Assembly: GCF_000979455.1 (NCBI RefSeq)
Contig: NZ_JJOY01000005.1
Location: forward strand, 124,001 to 188,000
Source: Methanosarcina sp. 2.H.T.1A.6
GTDB lineage: Archaea; Halobacteriota; Methanosarcinia; Methanosarcinales; Methanosarcinaceae
Reading direction: 5' to 3'
Length of the DNA stretch: 64,000 bases
The notes beneath the pieces were generated by a model. That model did not search any database, had not been told where the DNA came from, and worked only from the letters and a program-made list of their open reading frames with translations. Shown here piece after piece: positions 7,908 through 16,700 of the stretch. Position numbers and translations under genes: made by a program. Within the stretch, counting starts at the first letter, position 1; every line of letters begins with the position of its first letter.

Positions 7908-8666
7908 TCACTTTATAAGCAAAACGCCTTTTCCGCCAACGTTAACATCACCTACGAACTTGCGGTATGTAACGCCTTCGACTTCTTCTGTCCCTTCTTC
8001 TTTGTAAGAGGGAAGCAGATCGGATACCTCACCGTTGATGATGACTGTGCCGTTCTTCATTTCGCTTGCAGGCATGGTTGCTTTGCCTTCAATGACTATT
8101 TTCCCGCCGTTGTTTGAGATTGCGGGAAGGAGCCCTACATCGCCTTTTACGAGGATCTCTCCTCCGCACATGTGTTCTCCGAGGTAGTCCTTCGTATTGC
8201 CATTGACGGTAATCTTTCCTCCGCGCATGCCGCAGGACTCTCCGCGGTAACCTGCGCCCACGTAATAGGAAGCGTTTCCGTTGAGAATAATCTCTCCGCC
8301 TGCCATCTCGCAACCGAGCCAGCTGTCAGCATCGCCATTGATTACTACCTTTCCGCCCTTCATGCCAGAGCCGCAGTGCATGTCCACGTTGCCGTTGATC
8401 TCGATCTCTCCGGCGCTCATGTTCTGCCCGATTCGCTTTACCCTGGAGACATCGCCTTCGAAAACTATCTTTGTGTTTTCCACGGAGTCGCTGCCTTCTG
8501 CCTCTACATTGAAGAGGTCCCCGAGGGGACACTGTCCGTTTCCGTACAAGACAGGAATCGCCTTTATCTCTTCTGTGGTCTTGCCTGCAAAGTTGTCAGG
8601 ATTTACATTATCGGCTTCAATGGGGATTTTATTTGCTTTTTTGAGGGAAAGTTTTACAACCTGCAT
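7908..8666 (-). CDS. fwdC: formylmethanofuran dehydrogenase subunit C
   Basis: 252 aa. Repeated Gly-rich units (for example MSAGEIEINGNVDMHCGSG, MRGGKITVNGNTKDYLG) build the right-handed beta-helix typical of FwdC and of the C-terminal domain of glutamate synthase. It is a structural subunit of the formylmethanofuran dehydrogenase complex (CO2 + methanofuran + reduced ferredoxin to formylmethanofuran), clamping FwdA and FwdB together. The start is directly after the fwdA stop, and it is the last gene of the fwdDBAC operon. There is no fwdE, fwdF or fwdG electron-carrier gene in the cluster, so those subunits would be encoded elsewhere. Confidence 0.95.
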   Translation of the reverse strand: MQVVKLSLKKANKIPIEADNVNPDNFAGKTTEEIKAIPVLYGNGQCPLGDLFNVEAEGSDSVENTKIVFEGDVSRVKRIGQNMSAGEIEINGNVDMHCGSGMKGGKVVINGDADSWLGCEMAGGEIILNGNASYYVGAGYRGESCGMRGGKITVNGNTKDYLGEHMCGGEILVKGDVGLLPAISNNGGKIVIEGKATMPASEMKNGTVIINGEVSDLLPSYKEEGTEEVEGVTYRKFVGDVNVGGKGVLLIK

Positions 8667-10385
8667 TTAGAACACCCCTTCTGTGCCGATTTCAACAGGG
8701 TTCTCGAGGTACATATCCTCAACCATGTAATTGGATTTGCTCACAGTGTAGTACTTCTTAAACTTGAGGTCTATATCTTTCTGCATGGCACTGTCTATGT
8801 TTGCGGGGACCTTCGCATTCACCCAGTAGATCCTGCCTTTCGGGGTGGCTTCGATTTCTCCGTCTTTTACAACGACCACTCCGTCTTTCAGGGTATATGC
8901 GGTACCTGAGAAAGCTTTCTTAACTTTTTCGTACTCTGTAGTCGGGTCAATCTGGCCTGGGAGGATATCATAGATTGCAATATCTGCATCTGACCCTACT
9001 TTCAGGTTTCCTTTCTCGGGCCTGCTGTATATCTTTGACTGGATGCTCCTTGTCATGACAGCAAGTTCGTAGAAGTCCAGTTCTCTGTCGATTCCCGGCA
9101 GCACCATCCTGTCAAGAGCCATCTTGGAGAAGCCTGAGATAACCTCTGCTCTTCTCTTTGCACTCATCAGGTAGGTGAAGGCTTCAGGATAGTTCACGAA
9201 AGAGCCACCGTTAGGGCTGTCTGTTGTGAACATGACTTTCCAGGGGTCTTTTACGAGCAGAGCAAGCTCAAGCCCGATAGCCCACTGAACTGCATTTACG
9301 AAGCTTTTTGGGGAATAGAAGAGGGGCACTACACCGGACGCGTCTTCAAGTTCGACATCCTGGTTGCTCCACTTCTCATGCAGCATCCTTGAGTTTGCAT
9401 ATTCTACAGGTCCGTCTGCAGTCATGGTCACTGCAGGGCCAAAGATGACCTGTCCAAGGTCGAAAGTAAGGTGGTCTGCCCCGTTAATGTAATCTGAAAC
9501 CATTGGGGCTCCTGTCTCAAAGTCCCTCCAGGAAGTGCCTGCATAGGCGTTGAACTGCACGTGAGTAACGTGGAGAGACTGTCTGTCCCTGCTTGGCTTT
9601 ACCTTTTCAAAAAGCTTCATGGTCTCTATGGTGGTTGCATAGTTTCCGGGTTTTCCAAGGTTGTTGCAGTGCACATGTACGGAGTGAGGGAGCTGCAGGC
9701 GCTCGTTGGCTTCTACAAGGCCCATGAGAATCTCTGCAGGAGTTACATCAAAATTCGGGACGGGGTCATAGAGTCCGCTTACGTTCTTGCCCCAGCCCCA
9801 GGCTTCTCCGCCTCCGGGGTTTACAATCTTTACTCCGTAGCCTCTTGAGGCTTTCAGGCCCCAGGCAATATAGGCTGCGAGTTTTTCAGGTTCTTTGTCC
9901 CTGATGTATTCCATTACCTGCCAGTTGCTTCCGAAGAGTGAGAGTCCCATTTTGTCGAGGATAGGGATTTCCTTAAATTCCTCATGGGTGTGCCTTGCAG
10001 AAAGAAGGGGGATTGCAGCCTCACAGATAGTTGTGTACCCGAGTTTTGCATACCTGTACCCGATTGCGTAAGTGTTTGGGGTGTTGTACCCAACCTGCGC
10101 TCTGGTCTTTTCAGTGCGTGCAACCTGGCCCGAAAGTCCGGGTACAAGGTTTTTCCTTGCATCGTTGGGGTTCATGAAGCGGCCCACGTTAATTTTACCT
10201 GCACTGTGGGTGTGCCCGTCAAAGCCCCCTGCCATGGTGAGCTTGCCTTCTGCATCGATAACCTTCGCATTTCCAGAGACACTGTCTACTATCTTGCCGT
10301 CTCTGATGCAGATGTCCATAGTCTCGCAGTTAATTCCCTGCGCCGGATCACAGACGCTGGCGTTTTTAATCAGGATTTCCGACAT
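8667..10385 (-). CDS. fwdA: formylmethanofuran dehydrogenase subunit A (amidohydrolase)
   Basis: About 572 aa. Amidohydrolase-fold subunit that condenses formate with methanofuran at a binuclear metal site. The metal-binding GFDGHTHSAG motif is near residue 60, VHVHCNN near 240, HVTHVQF near 275, and TDSPNGG near 390. The ATG at 10385 is preferred over the in-frame GTG at 10394: AGGTG lies a few bases before it, and starting there removes an overlap with the fwdB stop. The N-terminal SEILIKNASVCDPAQGI is typical of the family. Second-last gene of the fwd operon. Confidence 0.95.
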   Translation of the reverse strand: MSEILIKNASVCDPAQGINCETMDICIRDGKIVDSVSGNAKVIDAEGKLTMAGGFDGHTHSAGKINVGRFMNPNDARKNLVPGLSGQVARTEKTRAQVGYNTPNTYAIGYRYAKLGYTTICEAAIPLLSARHTHEEFKEIPILDKMGLSLFGSNWQVMEYIRDKEPEKLAAYIAWGLKASRGYGVKIVNPGGGEAWGWGKNVSGLYDPVPNFDVTPAEILMGLVEANERLQLPHSVHVHCNNLGKPGNYATTIETMKLFEKVKPSRDRQSLHVTHVQFNAYAGTSWRDFETGAPMVSDYINGADHLTFDLGQVIFGPAVTMTADGPVEYANSRMLHEKWSNQDVELEDASGVVPLFYSPKSFVNAVQWAIGLELALLVKDPWKVMFTTDSPNGGSFVNYPEAFTYLMSAKRRAEVISGFSKMALDRMVLPGIDRELDFYELAVMTRSIQSKIYSRPEKGNLKVGSDADIAIYDILPGQIDPTTEYEKVKKAFSGTAYTLKDGVVVVKDGEIEATPKGRIYWVNAKVPANIDSAMQKDIDLKFKKYYTVSKSNYMVEDMYLENPVEIGTEGVF

Positions 10386-10386
10386 C

Positions 10387-11691
10387 TTATGCACCTCTCT
10401 TCAGTTCCCTGACCTTTGTAGTCAGGTCTTTTACAATTTCTTCGTCGGTCTTGAATTTTGAATCAATCAATTTCTTCATGCGGAGGGAAATTGCGTCCAT
10501 ACGGTAAGCTGTCCCTTCTGCTTCGATTCCCACAATTGCCGATGGGATCACCACATCTGCAAGCTCGGTTGTAGGGTTGGCATACGGGTCAATCTGGATT
10601 ACAGGAATCCTTGCAAGATGTCTGACTGCTTTTTGTGGGAAGTGGGCTCCGGCATCAGCTGCAGCTATAATTGCAGCGTCCGGCTCTTCACGCACAAGCA
10701 GGTCGTTTGCTCCGGTTTCTCCGGGGTTGTAATAGGGATATCCTTTTGCAAAGTCGATCGCCATCGGGAAACCTGTCTCCCAGGTTGCTACCTGCCCGAA
10801 ACCGGTTACGTTATAGTGCCCACGCATTCCGATCATTACGGCTTTTGTGTGCTGGTTAAGGTCAGAAATAAGAGAAGATACCGCATCTCCGTTCTTGTAC
10901 TTTGATCGGGACTGGGTGACTCCCATGCCGAAGAAAATACAAACAAACTTTGCGTTCTTCAGAGTTTCTGCAAGCTCAAGGAGTTCAGCCTTAGGAACAC
11001 CTGCAACGGTTTCCGGAATGACATCCTCATGCCCGTTTACAATCGAGCGGAGGGCAGTTATAAGGAGCAGGTCTGAGCCCTGTTCAATTTCCACATATTT
11101 ATCAGCGAGTTTTGCAGTGTCAGTTTTTCTGACATCAATAACTACCATAGTTCTGGCTTTCCGTCCTTTCTCGGTAAAGAAGCCTTTTGAGAAGCTTGAG
11201 TAACGGGACATATGCCTGGGGTGCGCATGCACAGGGTTGCAGCCCCAGAAGACGATTACATCTGCTCTGTTCTTTATTACTCCAAGGGAGGCTGAAGGAG
11301 ACCCTTTCTCCTGAGCAGCAAGGGCTGAAGGCCCGTGGCAGACATTTGCTGTAGAATCTATGACTGAACCGGTTTCTTCGGCAAGCTTAATTGCTCCGCT
11401 GATCGCCTCACAGGAGGTAGAGCACCAGCCGTAGGAAAGTGTCCTCCTGGAATTTACCAGGATTTTTGCGGCAGCTTCGATTGCCTCCTCATAGGAGACA
11501 GGCACAAGTTCCCCATCTTTTCTGATCATCGGGGTTTCTATTCTGTCATGCTCGAACATGCCGACAAACTTGCTGTGCCCGAGAATGCAGGCATTTTCTA
11601 TTTTTGTAATCTTATTATCTTCAACAGTGACTGTGATATCGTCGCAGAGGGACCCGCAGAGGGAACATACTGCGTCTTTAATTACTGGCAT
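10387..11691 (-). CDS. fwdB: formylmethanofuran dehydrogenase subunit B, catalytic Mo/W-pterin subunit
   Basis: 434 aa. Catalytic subunit that reduces CO2 to formate at a molybdopterin-bound Mo or W. The N-terminal [4Fe-4S] ligands are C9, C12, C16 and C35 (CSLCGSLCDDI). Cys118 in NVCHGPSALA is the expected metal ligand; in some methanogens this position is selenocysteine, here it is plain Cys. The molybdopterin oxidoreductase fold covers most of the protein (WGCNPVHAHPRH near 180, IGMRGHYNVTG near 290). Whether the enzyme carries Mo (Fmd type) or W (Fwd type) cannot be decided from sequence. It lies 72 bases after fwdD. Confidence 0.95.
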   Translation of the reverse strand: MPVIKDAVCSLCGSLCDDITVTVEDNKITKIENACILGHSKFVGMFEHDRIETPMIRKDGELVPVSYEEAIEAAAKILVNSRRTLSYGWCSTSCEAISGAIKLAEETGSVIDSTANVCHGPSALAAQEKGSPSASLGVIKNRADVIVFWGCNPVHAHPRHMSRYSSFSKGFFTEKGRKARTMVVIDVRKTDTAKLADKYVEIEQGSDLLLITALRSIVNGHEDVIPETVAGVPKAELLELAETLKNAKFVCIFFGMGVTQSRSKYKNGDAVSSLISDLNQHTKAVMIGMRGHYNVTGFGQVATWETGFPMAIDFAKGYPYYNPGETGANDLLVREEPDAAIIAAADAGAHFPQKAVRHLARIPVIQIDPYANPTTELADVVIPSAIVGIEAEGTAYRMDAISLRMKKLIDSKFKTDEEIVKDLTTKVRELKRGA

Positions 11692-11763
11692 ATTTTTTCC
11701 TCCGAATTTTTCCAGTTTCTCCGGACCTGGATGAAAATGTGAATTTCTCGTTTCAGGGGACCT

Positions 11764-12147
11764 TTAATCTTCCAAATACTTCTTCATCAGGGACTTCATG
11801 TCCAGAGGCTTTTCATCCGTGACCTCGATTTCCGCAGGGATACCTTTGAATCCTGGCATCCCGCAGCCATGTGTGTCAGGGCTCAGCACTGCATTTGCCC
11901 AGGGACCCATGGGGATAAAGGCAAGGCCATCTGGATTCCCTTCATTTGCCTTTGCAAATACCACCACTTCCCCAAACTCGGTGGTAACCTTCAGGCTGTC
12001 TCCCTCAGAGGCACTCAGCCTCTCAAGGTCTGCGGAGTTCAGTTCGCAGTAAGCACAGGCATCAAAATAACCTTTGTGTGTTTTTGCTTCCAGATGTGCG
12101 CCCTGGTCGGCGGTCCTTCCGGATATGAGATTTGCTTTTATTTTCAT
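11764..12147 (-). CDS. fwdD: formylmethanofuran dehydrogenase subunit D
   Basis: 127 aa. Matches the C-terminal molybdopterin-dinucleotide-binding domain of molybdenum oxidoreductases, which in this complex is a separate subunit completing the FwdB active site. Typical segments are CAYCELNSADLERL, GDSLKVTTEFGEVVV and FIPMGPWANAVLSPDTHG. The start ATG has GAGGAA upstream. First gene of the fwdDBAC operon. Confidence 0.93.
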   Translation of the reverse strand: MKIKANLISGRTADQGAHLEAKTHKGYFDACAYCELNSADLERLSASEGDSLKVTTEFGEVVVFAKANEGNPDGLAFIPMGPWANAVLSPDTHGCGMPGFKGIPAEIEVTDEKPLDMKSLMKKYLED

Positions 12148-12160
12148 GGAAATTCCTCAT

Positions 12161-12177
12161 CTGGGATATAATCCAGG
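12161..12177 (-). promoter_or_regulatory. near-palindromic GGATATAATCC element before fwdD
   Basis: CTGGGATATAATCCAGG lies 14 bases before the fwdD start. A perfect palindrome of the same core (CTGGATATAATCCAG) occurs at 21050-21064, upstream of the RamA-like gene. It may be a promoter or an operator; the distance to fwdD is short for a TATA box of a transcript with a leader. Confidence 0.3.
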
Positions 12178-12205
12178 TATCTCAATAAGCTGAATCAATT
12201 GAATC

Positions 12206-12267
12206 AATTTTTTAAGTGTCAATTTTTTAAGTGTCATTTTTTTAAGTGTCATTTTTTTAAGTGTCAA
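12206..12267. repeat. four tandem copies of TTTTTTAAGTGTC
   Basis: Four copies at 15-18 bp spacing in the fwd operon upstream region. The unit AAGTGTC contains CACTT on the other strand. It could be a simple slippage repeat or a set of regulator sites. Confidence 0.6.
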
Positions 12268-12956
12268 TCCCAAATTCTCTACTTTCTAACACCTTTTCGG
12301 CCTGAAAACTCAGGTGCCTTGCTCAGGACTGATGGTTAATCTGAGGTGGGGGACTGTCTCGAGAGATTTTAGTTTTGGAGTCAATGGGAAATTGGGAGAG
12401 CTCAGTTTGGAATTAAATGCCCTGAATTAACTATTTAGTAAATATATTGTTGGAGCTGATTTATTGAAGACTTAACTTCTCGAAAGTGTAATCGGAACTA
12501 ATTCCCTCTGATAGTGATTTTTTTAAAGGATTTACCGGCATGGAAAATGGAACCTTCCGGGCAGCTCCTTTGACTGAAGGTTTATTTCGATCATTCATTA
12601 TAATTATATGATTTATATATATTTATCCAGATTTACATCTATTTACAGCCTATGTGTTTGGATATAATTGATCAAGTCCCTGACGGGCGCTCTTTCCTGC
12701 TTTCCCTGTTTTTAAAAATCGTCCTGAAAGCTTATATATCACTTATTAATTATATTTTTAGTCGTTATATAGGCTATATCCAGATAATTTCCTTTTATTA
12801 TATATTACCCTATTATGTCACCTCTAACATAACGTGTTCACTGATGCTCTTCATGTGTTCTGAGAACTGACCGTTTTATCTTTTCCATTCTTGAGTTATA
12901 TTTTTCACATCAAAAATAATGATAAACCCCATTTTCCCCAATTCCGATCGTTAACC
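12268..12956. other. AT-rich intergenic region between the fwd operon and the tRNA
   Basis: No convincing protein gene. A short plus-strand frame of 32 codons starts near 12330 and a 72-codon frame at 12652 is AT-driven; neither has a ribosome binding site or protein-like composition worth calling. Confidence 0.5.
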
Positions 12957-12967
12957 TTTAATATATG
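12957..12967 (+). promoter_or_regulatory. TATA box of the tRNA gene
   Basis: TTTAATATATG lies about 28 bases before the mature tRNA 5' end, the usual archaeal distance. Confidence 0.55.
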
Positions 12968-12989
12968 TTAATACATTTGTGTGTTGCAA

Positions 12990-13099
12990 GCCCGGATAGC
13001 CTAGTCGGTTGGGGCGCCAGACTCATAGGGACCTTATATGAGGCGTCTTTAATCTCCTGAGATATCTGGAGGTCGCGTGTTCGAGTCACGCTCCGGGCA
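12990..13099 (+). tRNA. tRNA-Met (CAU) with a 36-nt intron at position 37/38
   Basis: Acceptor stem GCCCGGA/TCCGGGC (7 bp, discriminator A), D stem GCC(T)/(G)GGC, anticodon stem CCAGA/TCTGG, T arm GCGTG TTCGAGT CACGC. The anticodon loop begins CTCATA, giving CAU. An intron at 13028-13063 follows A37, the canonical archaeal site, and its sequence can form a bulge-helix-bulge with the exon ends. The spliced length is 74 nt. Elongator Met is favoured; CAU could also mark tRNA-Ile2 (agmatidine-modified C), which sequence alone does not exclude. Confidence 0.93.
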
Positions 13100-13154
13100 C
13101 TTGATTCTTTTTCTGGCACTTGATTCTTTTTCTGGCACTTGACTCTTTTTCTAA
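13099..13154. repeat. 19-bp tandem repeat abutting the tRNA 3' end
   Basis: Unit ACTTGATTCTTTTTCTGGC, nearly three copies, the first beginning at the tRNA discriminator base. The T-rich units may act as transcription terminators. Confidence 0.7.
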
Positions 13155-13759
13155 TACAATGTGCTTTTTGGTATCTGGAAATATTCAACCTGATAAACAC
13201 ATTAAAAGCCACTTTTTCAAGATTTTAAATGCATTTTTCAGGATTCTACTTTCTTTAATTATTGGCTATTTGAGGATTATTGAGTAATTGAGTATTCTCT
13301 TTTTTGAAGCTGATAAAGGGTAAGCAGTTTCTTACACTCACTTAATTATTTTTTTATATCATGTATAATATTTTTTCTATTTTTTGTACATAAGGGTGTT
13401 CTAATTTGCAAATTTTTTAGTACTTTATCCCTCATTTTTGTGGACTTCTGCGGAAGATTGATTCATATGAATCTCTATATTTTTACTTTTCTGAATGACG
13501 GCTTATGCAGGCTTATTCATCATCATTTTTTATTCTAATTTTTATGTTTTTAAACTTAACTTTTTTATATTATTAATTCCCATACTTATTTAAAAATTTA
13601 ATAAATCAATTAAAATATTTTGGAATTGTATTTAACTATTAATTTCTCTGGTTATCTAATATATTTTTCTGAAATTTTCATCCAGTCTTATATTTGTTAG
13701 CCAAACCTTGCTCTTTAACTGTAACAAATTTACTTTGAAAACGATTTTAGGTGTGAAAA
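13155..13759. other. AT-rich region upstream of the PKD-domain surface protein
   Basis: About 600 bases of very AT-rich DNA with no supported gene. The last bases hold TTTTAGGTGTGAAAA directly before the ATG at 13760, a good ribosome binding site. Confidence 0.6.
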
Positions 13760-16700
13760 ATGAAATCCGAATCCGGAACTCTTGTAAAAGCTATTTCTAT
13801 TTTATTTGCAGCTTTTATTCTGTTCTCTTCATTTCCTCTACAGGTAAGTGCAGAAAATGAAATGACCCCGGGCATTGCCCTGGAAAAAGATTTGACTCTA
13901 AACACTCCCCACACACTTGTTGGAGGAAGCTCTTCAAGTACTTCTTTGCAACCCATGGTCACGGAAACCGGGAAAATAAATGTTTCTGTGGACGGGCTTG
14001 GGACTTCCGGCAGTGGTATTATTCAGGTGGAAAAACCTTCTTCGGGTTCAACCGTAAGGGATGCATACCTGCTTGCCACAGGTGTATGGTCATCCACGGT
14101 GCCCAATGGAAGTGTTTTGATTGATGGGAATGCTGTGTACTGGGATACCTCAGTCGATGCCACATGCCACAACTACTGGACAGATGTGACATCTCTAATA
14201 AAGCCAAAAATTGATGCCGAACCGGCTGGTCGAATTAATTTTACTATTACAGAGTTGAATCCGGGGTATACTGATGGCAGTGTTCTTGTAGTGATTTTTG
14301 ACGATCCTTCTCAGAAGGTTGACAACACCGTTATACTGGCTTTTGGAGCACAGGACCCTGCGGGAGACACTTTTGAAATAAAACTTGCAGAACCTCTCGA
14401 CAAAAGTAACCCGGATCTTGTGATTGATATGGGCCTTGGCATATCCTTCAGTTACCAGGCTAACGGGGGTGGCCAGGTCAGTCAAGTTGATGTAAACGGA
14501 GAAAGGGTTACAAGTTCGGCTGGTGGTGAAGATGACGGAAACATCTTTGGCGATGGACTCCTTACAGTGGGAGGGCTGGATGACAGCAATGAAAATCCTT
14601 CTGATCCATTAGCAGGCCCAAGCAATTCACGAACTGACGACGAACTTTACAACCTTCTGCCTTTCGTAGACAATGGGGCCACAAATATCACGGTATACAC
14701 TTATAATCCTTCTACGGATGACAATATCTTCTTTTCATACGTTTTCCTGAAATCAACTACTGCGATGGTAGGCGAAGGGATTCTCCTGTCTCCTGTTTCC
14801 GGAAACGTTTCTGTCGGGTCTCAATATACCCTCGCCTCTATGGCGCAGGACGATGATGGAAATCCTCTCGAGGGAAAAGAGGTCCATTTCGTGGTCGTCT
14901 CAGGTTCTAATGCAGGTCAGAGCGGCTCTGCTACAACGGATGCAGCCGGGCGGGCTAATTTCAGCTATTTTGGGACTTTCACGGGTACTGACCTTATAGA
15001 AGCAAGCTTTGTGAACACCGCAGGCGAGACCTTCACGTCAAATCAGGCAAGCGTCGAATGGACCGCTCCTTTGCTTCTTCCTGTGGCAAACTTTGATTCC
15101 AACGTGACACTGGGAATCCAGCCCTTTACTGTGAGTTTTTATGACAGGTCCGAAAATGCAGCATCATGGAGCTGGGACTTTGGAGACGGAAACAGTTCGG
15201 AACTTCAAAACTGCACACATACATATTTTGAACCTGGATATTACACCGTATCCTTAACAGTGAACAATTCGGAAGGCAGCTCCAACACATCTGTCCGGGA
15301 AGATTATATATTCGTTCAAGCGCTGCCAATTCCTGCTTTCAGTGCAAACATTACTGAAGGTACCTTCCCATTGACAGTTCAGTTCACTGATGAATCTCAG
15401 TATGCTGAATCTGTTGAATGGAACTTCGGAGATGGAAGCAGTTCCACTACTCTGAATCCTGTTCATACCTATTCAGAAGCTGGTCTGTACAGCGTTTCCC
15501 TTGCAGCAACCGGAAATGGAACCTCAGTGACAAAAACCGTTGAAGACTACATCAATGTTACAATTCCTCCAATTCCTGCTTTCAGTGCAAACATTACTGA
15601 AGGTACCTTCCCATTGACAGTTCAGTTCACTGATGAATCTCAGTATGCTGAATCTGTTGAATGGAACTTCGGAGATGGAAACAGTTCCACTACCCTGAAT
15701 CCTGTTCATACCTATTCAGAAGCTGGTCTGTACAGCGTTTCCCTTGCAGCAACCGGAAATGGAACCTCAGTGACAAAAACCGTTGAAGACTGTATTAATG
15801 TTACAATTCCTCCTGTTCCTGACTTCAGTGCCAATGTTACTGAAGGTACCTTCCCATTGACAGTTCAGTTCACTGATGAATCTCAGTATGCTGAATCTGT
15901 TGAATGGAATTTCGGAGATGGAAACAGTTCCACTACCCTGAATCCTGTTCATACCTATTCGGAAGCTGGTCTGTACAGCGTTTCCCTTGTAGCAACCGGA
16001 AATGGAACCTCAGTGACAAAAACCGTTGAAGACTGTATTAATGTTACAATTCCTCCCATTCCTTCTTTCAGCGCAAACGTTACTGAGGGTACCTTCCCGC
16101 TATCAGTCCAGTTCACTGATGAGTCTCAGTATGCTGAGTCTGTTGAGTGGAATTTCGGAGACGGAAGCAGTTCAACCGGCCTGAATCCCGTTCATACCTA
16201 TTCGGAAGCTGGTCTGTATACGGTTTCCCTTACAGCAACCGGAAATGGAACCTCCGTTACAAAAACAGTTGAAGACTGTATTAATGTTACAATTCCTCCT
16301 GTTCCTGACTTCAGTGCCAATGTTACTGAGGGTACCTTCCCGCTATCAGTCCAGTTCACTGATGAGTCTCAGTACGCTGAGTCTGTTGAATGGAACTTCG
16401 GAGACGGAAGCAGTTCAACTGGCCTGAATCCTGTTCATACTTATTCGGAAGCTGGTCTGTACACTGTTTCCCTTACCGCAACCGGAAATGGAACTTCAGT
16501 GACTAAAACCATTGATAGTTACATCAATGTGACCATTCCTCCCGTCCCTGCTTTCAGTGCAAACATTACTGAAGGACTTTTCCCGTTGACAGTTAAGTTC
16601 ACTGATGAGTCTCAGTACGCTGAAACCCTTGAATGGAATTTCGGTGATGGGGACAGCTCAAATGAACTCAATCCGATCCATACATACTCTGCTGCTGGCC